64,000 nt of DNA. It comes from Flectonema sp. DT1601. Taxonomy: Eukaryota > Euglenozoa > Diplonemea > Diplonemida > Diplonemidae. The position numbers were made by a program, and so were the translations under genes. Shown in pieces: positions 39,380-49,487 of the stretch (position 1 is the stretch's first letter; each line of letters begins with the position of its first letter). The stretch spans positions 434,001 through 498,000 of the forward strand of contig OZ025832.1 in assembly GCA_964019425.1 (NCBI GenBank). The letters are read 5' to 3'. The notes beneath the pieces are model-generated. The model made no database searches and was not told the DNA's origin. It was given only the letters and a program-made list of their open reading frames with translations.

Positions 39380-40840
39380 ATAGACAGGTTCGATCAACTC
39401 TTTTTTTATTATTATAAAAGAAAAATGTGAATAATAAAAGTAAAGAAACAACAACAGAAGGAGAATTATATATCTCTTTCCTTGTATCAAATTACTTTGC
39501 TCCCGGTGTGCACAATTTTTAATCATTTTAAAAGTTTATCATCTAGCTTTATTTAATGAAATTTATTTCATCTTTACTTTTTTTTTTTTTTTTTTTTGAC
39601 GTTGATGTTTCAACTATTGACAACAAATTTCTGGACTTATATACAAACATTATTTTAGTTATGTACGAAAGCTTATTATTTTTGGAATTTTCTTTCTGTT
39701 TAACCCGATTACCAATTTTTAGTGTTATAAAGTATATTTACTGTTTTTCCACCATTGTCAAACTATCACAAACCTCATTCATCAAACAGCCATGTGGTCG
39801 TATTATAAAGAAAGATGTATATGGAGGAAAGAAGACTTTTTATTTTTTTCACCTTCCCCCCACTCCCAGATCATTTCTCTTTTATTTTCTTTAGTTGTTT
39901 ACAACCTGTTAGCCTCTGGGCAAGGTGTTAACCTAGTACATGGAGGTCATTGAGACTAGCGTGGAGATGTGCTACATTAAACCGTGGGAGACCGTATGGT
40001 TGTTCTTGCGTAATTTTACTCACCGATCCGTTTTAACCAGACAAATGTTTTAACGGCTTTTTCCATGTTGAGTTCTTTGCTGCTTTTCCTATATAGCCCA
40101 AGGGACAAGTTATATAGCAACAGAGACAAGCATAGTGCACTATATAGGGAGTGCCGCGGGGGGCTCCACTACGGAAACTGAGAATCGTGGCTGTACATGT
40201 ATAAGCGCACTTTCCCCTTTCCCCTTTTTTTATCTTTTCGTATCGTATCAAATATCCCCTTCTTTGGTCGTAGTTTAGTTGGTTATAGGTTGTCAGTGGC
40301 AATCGCGGCGATAGGATAGATTTAGTTCGCCAGTTTAGAGCGAACCAGTTTGAAGGGTCTCCAGGCAGATGGGTGAGCTTGTCCTTCCCAGGCTGCTATC
40401 ACCGATCGGACCGCTGAAGACTCGAGTAGTCTAGGAAAGCCTTACGTCGGGTTCGTCCACTGTTAACCTTTGTTTTTATTTTATTCTTTCACATTTATTT
40501 TAATTTACAGCTGTTTTTCACTTACGGTAGCGTAGGCAAGAGGTGCTCAACTACGTTCACGTGGCCTCCACCAAAGAAACTAGGCAAATGTTCAACGCCT
40601 CTTGTTTCATGGTGACAGTATTTTTATTTTTTGTGCAAAGACTTACAGTATTCTTCCCAGATAAATCTTTTTGTATCGTATCACTATCACAGGGAGTATG
40701 CTCGTGGTGAGGTGATGTTGTTCGAGGGTTTCCGGACAAGTGGGAAGTTGACTCACAGCAGTTTCCTTCATTCTTGAATTGAAGTTACGTATCCTTTGAA
40801 TTAATTCTTCATCACCAGAAACTCATCTTTAGTTTAAAAA
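39380..40840. other. intergenic region A'-B with promoter fragment and conserved upstream element
   Basis: The region contains, in order, the LRR 3' flank with a T run, another copy of the 390-aa gene's upstream region (39636-39791), the end of duplication 1 (40097), a ~277-base block shared with the C and C' upstream regions, the conserved GC-rich element (40375-40468), and the common ~370-base LRR leader region up to the ATG. The motif CTTTTCGTATCGTATCA occurs near 40231, with a near copy (CTTTTTGTATCGTATCA) at about 40667. No gene is seen. Confidence 0.55.
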
Positions 40841-43800
40841 ATGGCAACTGTCGATTCCCTGTCCTCTGTTTTGAGGAGCCATCAGCGGTTCATGGCGAAG
40901 CTGCTCGTGGAGGTGGTGGGTCGGAGGGAGGAGTCGGGGGCGCTCATGGACAGCTTTTCAGAAGTTCTCAGATCTTCGGAGAAGATCATGGTTGGAATGA
41001 CGGATGCTGAGGCTGCGACTGAAATGACGACGTACAAGGAAGTACACCGGGTGGCGAGGGAGAAGGAGTCGGCGAAGTTGGTGGAAGGAAGTTCGCGATT
41101 ACTTGGGAGCCTTGCCTTGCATCCTGACATGAGGTGTGACGATATCGGGTTCGTTAAAGCTGATCTCAAGGGGGACGGGACGTTGGAGCTGGTCGAAGAT
41201 GACCTGAGGAATGTATTCTCCTCCACCTGCTTCCCTCGGCTGCTGAACGAGGATGAGTATTTCAACACACTTCTAATTGGTTACTTGGGGATGGGTGAAA
41301 CAGAGGAGGGTGTCCCTGCCCAACTCAGGAAGGAACTCTTCTTGCTGCTTGATTGGCCGAGACTCTCCCACTCGTCGAAGGAAGAAGTTAGATCCCAATT
41401 TGAAAACACTTCATGGGGTGCCGAGATCCTCCGTGAGCTGGAAGATTCGAACAACTGGGGTACTGTGAAAAGAACATACAAATTGCAGTCTTTACGTGTC
41501 GTGACTGCGTCGGAGTTGAGGACTTCACATCTTCGTACTCGAATTGACATTTTGTTCACACAAAGTCCCGACATGTTGTGTGTCTTCGATGCCTCAGATA
41601 ATATCGATGATGAAGGCACCCTTTCTAGTGATTGTGTTGGGATGCTGCCGTCTTCCATCCGACGGTTGTCATTCACTAACTGCAGCCGTTGCACTAATTT
41701 TCAGCAGGATTTCCTTTCTGGCAGTTGTGACTCGCTGACGTCAATCGATTTCACATCTTTTCACAATGTGACGGTCATCCCCGACAGGTTCTTGAATAAC
41801 TTGAAGTCTCTGACTCACGTTAATTTATCTTCATTTAGTGAGGTAACTAACATTGGCGATCACTTTATTAGTAACTGTGAGTCCCTCACCTCCATCGATG
41901 TTTCAGGTTTTCAGAAACTGACTGTGATAGGAAATGGATTCTTAAAAAACTCAAAGTCTCTGACTAGCGTGGACTTGTCTTCCTTGAGTGAAGTTACAAG
42001 CATTGATGATGACTTTATTAGAAACTGTGAGTCCCTCACCTCCATCGATGTTTCAGGTTTTCAGAAACTGACTGCGATAGGACGTGCATTCTTAGAAAAC
42101 TCAAAGTCTCTGACTAGCGTGGACTTGTCTTCCTTGAGTGAAGTTGCGCTCATTTACGATGGCTTTATTAGTAACTGTGAGTCCCTCACCTCCATCGATG
42201 TTTCAGGTTTTCAGAAACTGACTGCGATAGGAAATGGATTATTAGAAAACTCAAAGTCTCTGACTAGCGTGGACTTGTCTTCCTTGAGTGAAGTTACGAG
42301 CATTGGCTATGGCTTTATTAGTAACTGTGAGTCCCTCATCTCCATCGATGTTTCCGGTTTTCAGAAACTGACTACAATAGAAGGTGCATTCTTAGAAAGC
42401 TCAAAGTCTCTGACTAGCGTGGACTTGTCTTCCTTGAGTGAAGTTGCGCTCATTTACGATGGCTTTATTAGTAACTGTGAGTCCCTCACCTCCATCGATG
42501 TTTCGGGTTTTCAGAAACTGACTGCGATAGGACGTGCATTCTTAGAAAACTCAAAGTCTCTGACTAGCGTGGACTTGTCTTCCTTGAGTGAAGTTGCGCT
42601 CATTTACGATGGCTTTATTAGTAACTGTGAGTCCCTCACCTCCATCGATGTTTCAGGTTTTCAGAAACTGACTGCGATAGGAAATGGATTCTTAGAAAAC
42701 TCAAAGTCTCTGACTAGCGTGGACTTGTCTTCCTTGAGTGAAGTTGCGCTCATTTACGATGGCTTTATTAGTAACTGTGAGTCCCTCACCTCCATCGATG
42801 TTTCGGGTTTTCAGAAACTGACTGCGATAGGACGTGCATTCTTAGAAAACTCAAAGTCTCTGACTAGCGTGGACTTGTCTTCCTTGAGTGAAGTTGCGCT
42901 CATTTACGATGGCTTTATTAGTAACTGTGAGTCCCTCACCTCCATCGATGTTTCAGGTTTTCAGAAACTGACTGCGATAGGAAATGGATTCTTAGAAAAC
43001 TCAAAGTCTCTGACTAGCGTGGACTTGTCTTCCTTGAGTGAAGTTGCGCTCATTTACGATGGCTTTATTAGTAACTGTGAGTCCCTCACCTCCATCGATG
43101 TTTCAGGTTTTCAGAAACTGACTACAATAGAATATGGATTCTTAGAAAACTCAAAGTCTCTGACTAGCGTGGACTTGTCTTCCTTGAGTGAAGTTGCGCT
43201 CATTTACGATGGCTTTATTAGTAACTGTGAGTCCCTCACCTCCATCGATGTTTCAGGTTTTCAGAAACTGACTGAGATAGGAAATGGATTCTTAGAAAAC
43301 TCAAAGTCTCTGACTAGCGTGGACTTGTCTTCCTTGAGTGAAGTTACGAGAATTGGCCATAGCTTAATTAGTAACTGTGAGTCCCTCTCCTCCATCGATG
43401 TTTCGGGTATTCAGAAACTGACTACAATAGGAGATTCATTCTTAAAAAACTCAAAGTCTCTGACTAGCATGGACTTGTCTTCCTTGAGTGAAGTTACAAG
43501 CATTGATGATGACTTTATTAGAAACTGTGAGTCCCTCACCTCCATCGATGTTTCAGGTTTTCAGAAACTGACTGTGATAGGAAATAGATTCTTCCAAAAC
43601 TCAAAGTCTCTGACTAGCGTGGACTTGTCTTCCTTGAGTGAAGTTAAGAGCATTGGCTACGACTTTATTAGTAACTGTGAGTCCCTCACCTCCATCGATG
43701 TTTCAGGTTTTCAGAAACTGACTACAATAGAAAATGGATTCTTAGAAAGCTCAAAGTCTCTGACTAGCGTGGACTTGTCTTCCTTGAGTGAAGTTACGCG

Positions 43801-44440
43801 CATTGGCTATGGCTTTATTAGAAACTGTGAGTCCCTCACCTCCATCGATGTTTCCGGTTTTCAGAAACTGACTACAATAGAAGGTGCATTCTTAGAAAAC
43901 TCAAAGTCTCTGACTAGCGTGGACTTGTCTTCCTTGAGTGAAGTTACGCGCATTGGCTATGGCTTTATTAGTAACTGTGAGTCCCTCACCTCCATCGATG
44001 TTTCAGGTTTTCAGAAACTGACTGCGATAGGAAATGGATTCTTAGAAAACTTAAAGTCTCTGACTAGCGTGGACTTGTCTTCCTTGAGTGAAGTTATGTA
44101 CATTGGCAATGGCTTTATTAGTAACTGTGAGTCCCTCACCTCCATCGATGTTTCAGGTTTTCAGAAACTGACTGCGATAGGAAATGGATTCTTAGAAAAC
44201 TTAAAGTCTCTGACTAGCGTGGACTTGTCTTCCTTGAGTGAAGTTATGTACATTGGCAATGGCTTTATTAGAAACTGTGAGTCCCTCACCTCCATCGATG
44301 TTTCCGGGTTGAAGAATGTGATTGAAATGCCATTAGGAGGTAAAATCTTGTCTAATACGAAACTGAATACGAAAGATGTAAGGGGATTGGAGCAGTGCAG
44401 TGATTCAGTTAGAAGACATATCAATTACAGTGTTATTTAA
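40841..44440 (+). CDS. LRR array gene B, 1199 aa, 16 repeat pairs
   Basis: It has the same architecture as gene A but a much longer array: N-terminal domain (1 to about 290), then sixteen type-2 repeats alternating with type-1 repeats, and a type i cap ending HINYSVI. It differs from A in the N-domain at a few sites (for example KRTYKLQSLRVVTASEL instead of the KRAYKWPERVVTAVEL type). Within the array a two-pair module recurs: units ending TAIGRAF and TAIGNGF, each followed by VALIYDGF, alternate three times (about bases 42050-42990), showing expansion by 300-bp steps. Variable codons are nearly all non-silent. Gene B' at 49488 shares this array but has two further pairs. The ligand and role are unknown. 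Confidence 0.9.
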   Translation: MATVDSLSSVLRSHQRFMAKLLVEVVGRREESGALMDSFSEVLRSSEKIMVGMTDAEAATEMTTYKEVHRVAREKESAKLVEGSSRLLGSLALHPDMRCDDIGFVKADLKGDGTLELVEDDLRNVFSSTCFPRLLNEDEYFNTLLIGYLGMGETEEGVPAQLRKELFLLLDWPRLSHSSKEEVRSQFENTSWGAEILRELEDSNNWGTVKRTYKLQSLRVVTASELRTSHLRTRIDILFTQSPDMLCVFDASDNIDDEGTLSSDCVGMLPSSIRRLSFTNCSRCTNFQQDFLSGSCDSLTSIDFTSFHNVTVIPDRFLNNLKSLTHVNLSSFSEVTNIGDHFISNCESLTSIDVSGFQKLTVIGNGFLKNSKSLTSVDLSSLSEVTSIDDDFIRNCESLTSIDVSGFQKLTAIGRAFLENSKSLTSVDLSSLSEVALIYDGFISNCESLTSIDVSGFQKLTAIGNGLLENSKSLTSVDLSSLSEVTSIGYGFISNCESLISIDVSGFQKLTTIEGAFLESSKSLTSVDLSSLSEVALIYDGFISNCESLTSIDVSGFQKLTAIGRAFLENSKSLTSVDLSSLSEVALIYDGFISNCESLTSIDVSGFQKLTAIGNGFLENSKSLTSVDLSSLSEVALIYDGFISNCESLTSIDVSGFQKLTAIGRAFLENSKSLTSVDLSSLSEVALIYDGFISNCESLTSIDVSGFQKLTAIGNGFLENSKSLTSVDLSSLSEVALIYDGFISNCESLTSIDVSGFQKLTTIEYGFLENSKSLTSVDLSSLSEVALIYDGFISNCESLTSIDVSGFQKLTEIGNGFLENSKSLTSVDLSSLSEVTRIGHSLISNCESLSSIDVSGIQKLTTIGDSFLKNSKSLTSMDLSSLSEVTSIDDDFIRNCESLTSIDVSGFQKLTVIGNRFFQNSKSLTSVDLSSLSEVKSIGYDFISNCESLTSIDVSGFQKLTTIENGFLESSKSLTSVDLSSLSEVTRIGYGFIRNCESLTSIDVSGFQKLTTIEGAFLENSKSLTSVDLSSLSEVTRIGYGFISNCESLTSIDVSGFQKLTAIGNGFLENLKSLTSVDLSSLSEVMYIGNGFISNCESLTSIDVSGFQKLTAIGNGFLENLKSLTSVDLSSLSEVMYIGNGFIRNCESLTSIDVSGLKNVIEMPLGGKILSNTKLNTKDVRGLEQCSDSVRRHINYSVI

Positions 44441-45914
44441 ATAGACAGGTTCGATCAACTCTTTTTTTATTATTATAAAAAAGAAAAAGTGAAAAATAAA
44501 AATAAAGAAACAACAACAGAAGGAGAATTATATTACTCTTAATCTCTTTCCTTGTATCAAATTACTTTGCTCACGGTGTGCACAATTTTTAATAATTTAA
44601 AAAGTTTATCATCTAGCTTTATTTAATGAAATTTATTTCATGTTTACTTTTTTTTTTTTTTTTTTTTTTGACGTTGATGTTTCAACTATTGACAACGAAT
44701 TTCTGGACTTATATACAAACATTATTTTAGTTATGTACGAAAGCTTATTATTTTTGGAATTTTCTTTCTGTTTAACCCGATTACCAATTTTTAGTGTTAT
44801 AAAGTATATTTACTGTTTTTCCACCATTGTTAAACTATCACAAACCTCATTCATCAAACAGCCATGTGGTCGTATTATAAAGAAAGATGTATATGGAGGA
44901 AAGAAGACTTTTTATTTTTTTCACCTTCCTCCCACTCCCAGATCATTTCTCTTTTATTTTCTTTAGTTGTTTACAACCTGTTAGCCTCTTGGCAAGGTGT
45001 TAACCTAGTGCATGGAGGTCATTGAGACTAGCGTGGAGATGTGCTACATTAAACCGTGGGAGACCTTATGGTTGTTCTTGCGTAATTTTACTCACCGATC
45101 CGTTTTAACCAGACAAATGTTTTAACGGCTTTTTCCATGTTGAGTTCTTTGCTGCTTTTCCTATATAGCCCAAGGGACAAGTTATATAGCAACAGAGACA
45201 AGCATAGTGCACTATATGGGGAGTGCCGCGGGGGGCTCCACTACGGAAACTGAGAATCGTGGCTGTACATGTATAAGCGCACTTTCCCCTTTCCCCTTTT
45301 TTTATCTTTTCGTATCGTATCAAATTTCCCCTTCTTTGGTCGTAGTTTAGTTGGTTAAAGGTTGTCAGTGGCAATCGCGGCGATAGGGTAGATTTAGGTC
45401 GCCAGTTTAGAGCGAGCCAGTTTGAAGGGTCTCCAGGCAGATGGGTGAGCTTGTCCTTCCCAGGCTGCTATCACCGAGCGGACTGCTGAAGACTCGAGTA
45501 GTCTTGGAAAGCCTTACGTCGGGTTCGTCCACTGTTAACCTTTGTTTTTATTTTATTCTTTCGCATTTATTTTAATTTACAGCTGTTTTTCACTGTTACG
45601 GTAGCGTAGGCAAGAGGTGCTCAACTACGTTCACGTGGCCTCCACCAAAGAAACCAGGCAAATGTTCAATGCCTCCTGTTTCATGGTGACAGTATTTTAA
45701 TTTTTTGTGCAAAGACCTACAGTATTCTTCCCAGATAAATCTTTTCGTATCGTATCACTATAACAGGGAGTATGCTCGTGGTGAGGTGATGTTGTTCGAG
45801 GGTTTCCGGACAAGTGGGAAGTTGACTCACAGCAGTTTCCTTCATTTCTTGAATTGAAGTTACGTATCCTTTGAATTAATTCTTCATCACCAGAAACTCA
45901 TCTGCAGTTAAAAA
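44441..45914. other. intergenic region B-C
   Basis: It has the same order as the region between A' and B: LRR 3' flank, 390-aa gene upstream copy (44708-44863), ~275-base shared block, GC-rich element (45447-45540), and common leader. It matches 53388-54861 with an offset of 8,947 and no differences seen. No gene is recognised; the conserved minus-strand frame here is also open only by chance. Confidence 0.55.
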
Positions 45915-47858
45915 ATGGCAACTGTCGATTCCCTGTCCTCTGTTTTGAGGAGCCATCAGCGGTTCATGGCGAAGCTGCTCGTGGAGGTGGTGGGTCGGAA
46001 GGAGGAGTCGGGGGCGCTCATGGACAGCTTTTCAGAAGTTCTCAGATCTTCGGAGAAGATCATGGTTGGAATGACGGATGCTGAGGCTGCGACTGAAATG
46101 ACGACGTACAAGGAAGTGCACCGGGTGGCGAGGGAGAAGGAGTCGGCGAAGTTGGTGGAAGGAAGTTCGCGATTACTTGGGAGCCTTGCCTTGCATCCTG
46201 ACATGAGGTGTGACGATATCGGGTTCGTTAAAGCTGATCTCAAGGGGGACGGGACGTTGGAGCTGGTCGAAGATGACCTGAGGAATGTATTCTCCTCCAC
46301 CTGCTTCCCTCGGCTGCTGAACGAGGATGAGTATTTCAACACACTTCTAATTGGTTACTTGGGGATGGGTGAAACAGAGGAGGGTGTCCCTGCCCAACTC
46401 AGGAAGGAACTCTTCTTGCTGCTTGATTGGCCGAGACTCTCCCACTCGTCGAAGGAAGAAGTTAGATCCCAATTTGAAAACACTTCATGGGGTGCCGAGA
46501 TCCTCCGTGAGCTGGAAGATTCGAACAACTGGGGTACTGTGAAAAGAACATACAAATTGCAGTCTTTACGTGTCGTGACTGCGGCGGAGTTGAGGATTTC
46601 ACATCTTCGTACTCGAATTGACATTTTGTTCACACAACGTCCCGACATGTTGTGTGTCTTCGATGCTTCAGAATATATCGATGATGAAGGCACCCTTTCT
46701 AGTGATTGTGTTGAGATGCTGCCGTCTTCCATCCGACGGTTGTCATTCACTAACTGCAGCCGTTGCATTAAATTTCAGCAGCGTTTCCTTTCTGGCAGTT
46801 GTGACTCGCTGACGTCAATCGATTTCACATCTTTTCACAATGTGACGGTCATCTCCGACAGGTTCTTGAATAACTTGAAGTCTCTGACTCACGTTAATTT
46901 ATCTTCATTTAGTGAGGTAACTAACATTGGCGATGACTTTATTAATAACTGTGAGTCCCTCACCTCCATCGATGTTTCAGGTTTTCAGAAACTGACTAGG
47001 ATAAAATATGGATTCTTCCAAAACTCAAAGTCTCTGACTAGCATGGACTTGTCTTCCTTGAGTGAAGTTACAAGCATTGATGATGACTTTATTAGAAACT
47101 GTGAGTCCCTCACCTCCATCGATGTTTCAGGTTTTCAGAAACTGACTGTGATAGGAAATAGATTCTTCCAAAACTCAAAGTCTCTGACTAGCATGGACTT
47201 GTCTTCCTTGAGTGAAGTTACGTACATTGGCTATAACTTTATTAGAAACTGTGAGTCCCTCACCTCCATCGATGTTTCCGGTTTTCAGAAACTGACTACA
47301 ATAGAAAGTGGATTCTTAGAAAGCTCAAAGTCTCTGACTAGCGTGGACTTGTCTTCCTTGAGTGAAGTTACGAGAATTGGCCGTAGCTTTATTAGTAACT
47401 GTGAGTCCCTCACCTCCATCGATGTTTCCGGTTTTCAGAAACTGACTACAATAGAATTTGGATTCTTAGAAAACTCAAAGTCTCTGACTAGCGTGGACTT
47501 GTCTTCCTTGAGTGAAGTTACGTACATTGGCCATAGCTTTATTAATAACTGTGAGTCCCTCACCTCCATCGATGTTTCCGGTTTTCAGAAACTGACTACA
47601 ATAGGAGGTGCATTCTTAGAAAACTCAAAGTCTCTGACTAGCGTGGACTTGTCTTCCTTGAGTGAAGTTACGATAATTGGCCGTGGCTTTATTAGTAACT
47701 GTGAGTCCCTCACCTCCATCGATGTTTCCGGGTTGAAGAAGGTGATTAAAGTAGGTGTAATCTTGTATAATACGAAACTGACTGTGCAAGATGTAAGGGG
47801 ATTGGAGCAGTGCAGTGATTCCGTTAGAAGAAATCTTTCGAAAATCCTCCGTTACTGA
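45915..47858 (+). CDS. LRR array gene C, 647 aa, type ii C-terminus
   Basis: The N-domain is as in the other members (KLQSLRVVTAAEL version), followed by five repeat pairs. The C-terminus is different: GLKKVIKVGVILYNTKLTVQDVRG, ending NLSKILRY (type ii), shared in kind with gene D but not with A or B. Its 3' flank starts GTGCGATTATTTTCCAGTAGTCC, like that of D. A relic of a type i gene end lies about 550 bases downstream (48409-48440), so C appears to have been placed into, or converted over, an older type i gene. An identical copy is C' at 54862. Confidence 0.9.
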   Translation: MATVDSLSSVLRSHQRFMAKLLVEVVGRKEESGALMDSFSEVLRSSEKIMVGMTDAEAATEMTTYKEVHRVAREKESAKLVEGSSRLLGSLALHPDMRCDDIGFVKADLKGDGTLELVEDDLRNVFSSTCFPRLLNEDEYFNTLLIGYLGMGETEEGVPAQLRKELFLLLDWPRLSHSSKEEVRSQFENTSWGAEILRELEDSNNWGTVKRTYKLQSLRVVTAAELRISHLRTRIDILFTQRPDMLCVFDASEYIDDEGTLSSDCVEMLPSSIRRLSFTNCSRCIKFQQRFLSGSCDSLTSIDFTSFHNVTVISDRFLNNLKSLTHVNLSSFSEVTNIGDDFINNCESLTSIDVSGFQKLTRIKYGFFQNSKSLTSMDLSSLSEVTSIDDDFIRNCESLTSIDVSGFQKLTVIGNRFFQNSKSLTSMDLSSLSEVTYIGYNFIRNCESLTSIDVSGFQKLTTIESGFLESSKSLTSVDLSSLSEVTRIGRSFISNCESLTSIDVSGFQKLTTIEFGFLENSKSLTSVDLSSLSEVTYIGHSFINNCESLTSIDVSGFQKLTTIGGAFLENSKSLTSVDLSSLSEVTIIGRGFISNCESLTSIDVSGLKKVIKVGVILYNTKLTVQDVRGLEQCSDSVRRNLSKILRY

Positions 47859-48852
47859 AGTGCGATTATTTTCCAGTAGTCCAAGTTTATCTAAATGGAT
47901 ATTCCTAAACGTTCAAAGCTAACGTCATCCTACAGGAGTCATTCAGGTTTCTTAAAACAACTCAGCGGACTGGACGACGAAGTGTGTCCCTACTAACGCT
48001 CTGAAAGCAGACCATCACACCAAGGGCACCGTCGTATCCGTGACGGGTATTGTGCCTGAAGAACAGTTACCGTAACCTTAACCTCTCGGCCTTCAATATT
48101 TAACTTTATCTGGTGTTTCCTCTCCAGACAACTGTGCGTCATTTAGTAACCATACAGGACAATGTCGAGACAGTTTTTCTTTTTTATTTCGTATTTGGGT
48201 ATGGATGTTTTTTTCACGAGCAGTGTGTGTTCCTTGTTGGCGGTACCAAAGGCAGTGAGTTGTGTAATTCGTATTTACTTCAACAGCCAAGGAAAGTACA
48301 TAAAAGATAAAGATCCCCTCTCAGGGTCTCACGAATTGTAATTTCTGTAACGAGTCGTTATGAAGATGAAGAAAGCTCCGTGATAACTTCAAGACTCTCA
48401 ATACAGCCATATCAATTACAGTGTTATTTATAAATAGACAGGTTCGGTCAACTCTTTTTTTATTATTATAAAAAAAAAAAGTGAATAATACAAATAAAGA
48501 AACAACAACAGAAGGAGAATTATATTACTCTTTATCTCTTTCCTTGTATCAAATTACTTTGCTCCCGGTGTGTGCAATTTTTAATCATTTTAAAAGTTTA
48601 TCATCTAGCTTTATTTAATGAAATTTATTTCATCTCTACTTTTTTTTTTTTTTTTTTTTGACGATGTTTCAACTATTCACAACGAATTTCTGGATACTTA
48701 TATACAAACATTATTTTAGTTATGTACGAAAGCTTATTATCTTTGTCATTTTCTGTTTAACCCGATTGCCAATTTTTAGTGTTATAAAGTATATTTACTG
48801 TTTTTCCACCATTGTCAAACTATCACAAACCTCATTCATCAAACAGCCAGAA
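47859..48852. other. C downstream region: unique block, relic LRR 3' end, promoter copy
   Basis: About 550 bases here are found only after C and C'. They are followed by a short relic of a type i LRR gene end (CATATCAATTACAGTGTTATTTA, about 48409-48431) with its usual 3' flank (AAATAGACAGGTTCGGTCAACTC), the T run, and the upstream region of the 390-aa gene (48697-48852). No gene is seen in the unique block. Confidence 0.6.
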
Positions 48853-49038
48853 ATGTTATTATCTGTAATAGCACTTATCACTGTACTAACAATATCAAGT
48901 GAAAGAGCATTATGTACCGGGTCTATAAAGGTAAACGTCTGTAAGGACAATACTGTATCAGGTTCAAGTGAGAATTTGAAGTTGGCCGATTGTTTTTTTT
49001 TAAAAATTATTATTTTAATTTATCCTCATATCATTTAA
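48853..49038 (+). pseudogene. 5' fragment of the 390-aa signal-peptide gene (copy 1)
   Basis: The first 101 bases from the ATG match the intact gene at 60446 (signal peptide MLLSVIALITVLTISS... and the next ~14 residues). Identity ends after GGACAATAC (48953) and the frame runs on through unrelated sequence for 28 codons to a stop, giving a 61-aa frame. With its copied upstream region and CAGCC acceptor it could still be transcribed and would encode a short secreted or membrane peptide, but I regard it as a duplication remnant. Confidence 0.75.
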
Positions 49039-49487
49039 TCAACATTTGGAAAACTCTACTGCGGGATAATAATAATGCGATTCTCAGTAAGCGATCTACT
49101 TATCTAAAAAAACTTTATGCTAGCCTCGTCCTGGCGAGTTCCGATGGACTTTAGGAAATCAGTTCTTTTGAAATAGACGATTGATAAATCTGATTTATTA
49201 AAAAAATGAAATGAAGTCTCCAGAACTTCCTGACGAAGGTCAAAGAGGGACAAGTTGTATAAGATGAAGGCCTGAGTCATTTATTGAGCATTCAATTCAA
49301 GTGCTGCAGCTGCCTTGTGTCTCTTGTGTACAGTGGTATCGAAATCTTAGTTAAGTTCATCACACGCTGATATCCTTCAGGGGAAGTGGGAAGTAGACTC
49401 ACAGCAGTTTCCTTCATTTCTTGAATTGAAGTTACGTATCCTTTGAATTAATTCTTCATCACCAGAAGCTCATCTTTAGCTTAAAAA
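49039..49487. other. upstream region of LRR gene B', D-type
   Basis: This 449-base stretch is shared with the region before gene D (57986-58434) and not with the other LRR genes until the last ~90 bases. It lacks the GC-rich element, so B' and D probably have a different promoter or 5' exon. No gene is seen. Confidence 0.55.

Larger units (their letters stand above)
33016..40097. repeat. tandem duplication 1, copy 2 (7,089-bp period)
   Basis: This is the second copy of 25927-33008, with everything shifted by 7,089 bases. After base 40097 (TATATAGC) the sequence continues as CCAAGGGACAAG, which is the ancestral right flank because the same continuation is found after genes B (45172) and B' (54119). 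Confidence 0.92.
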
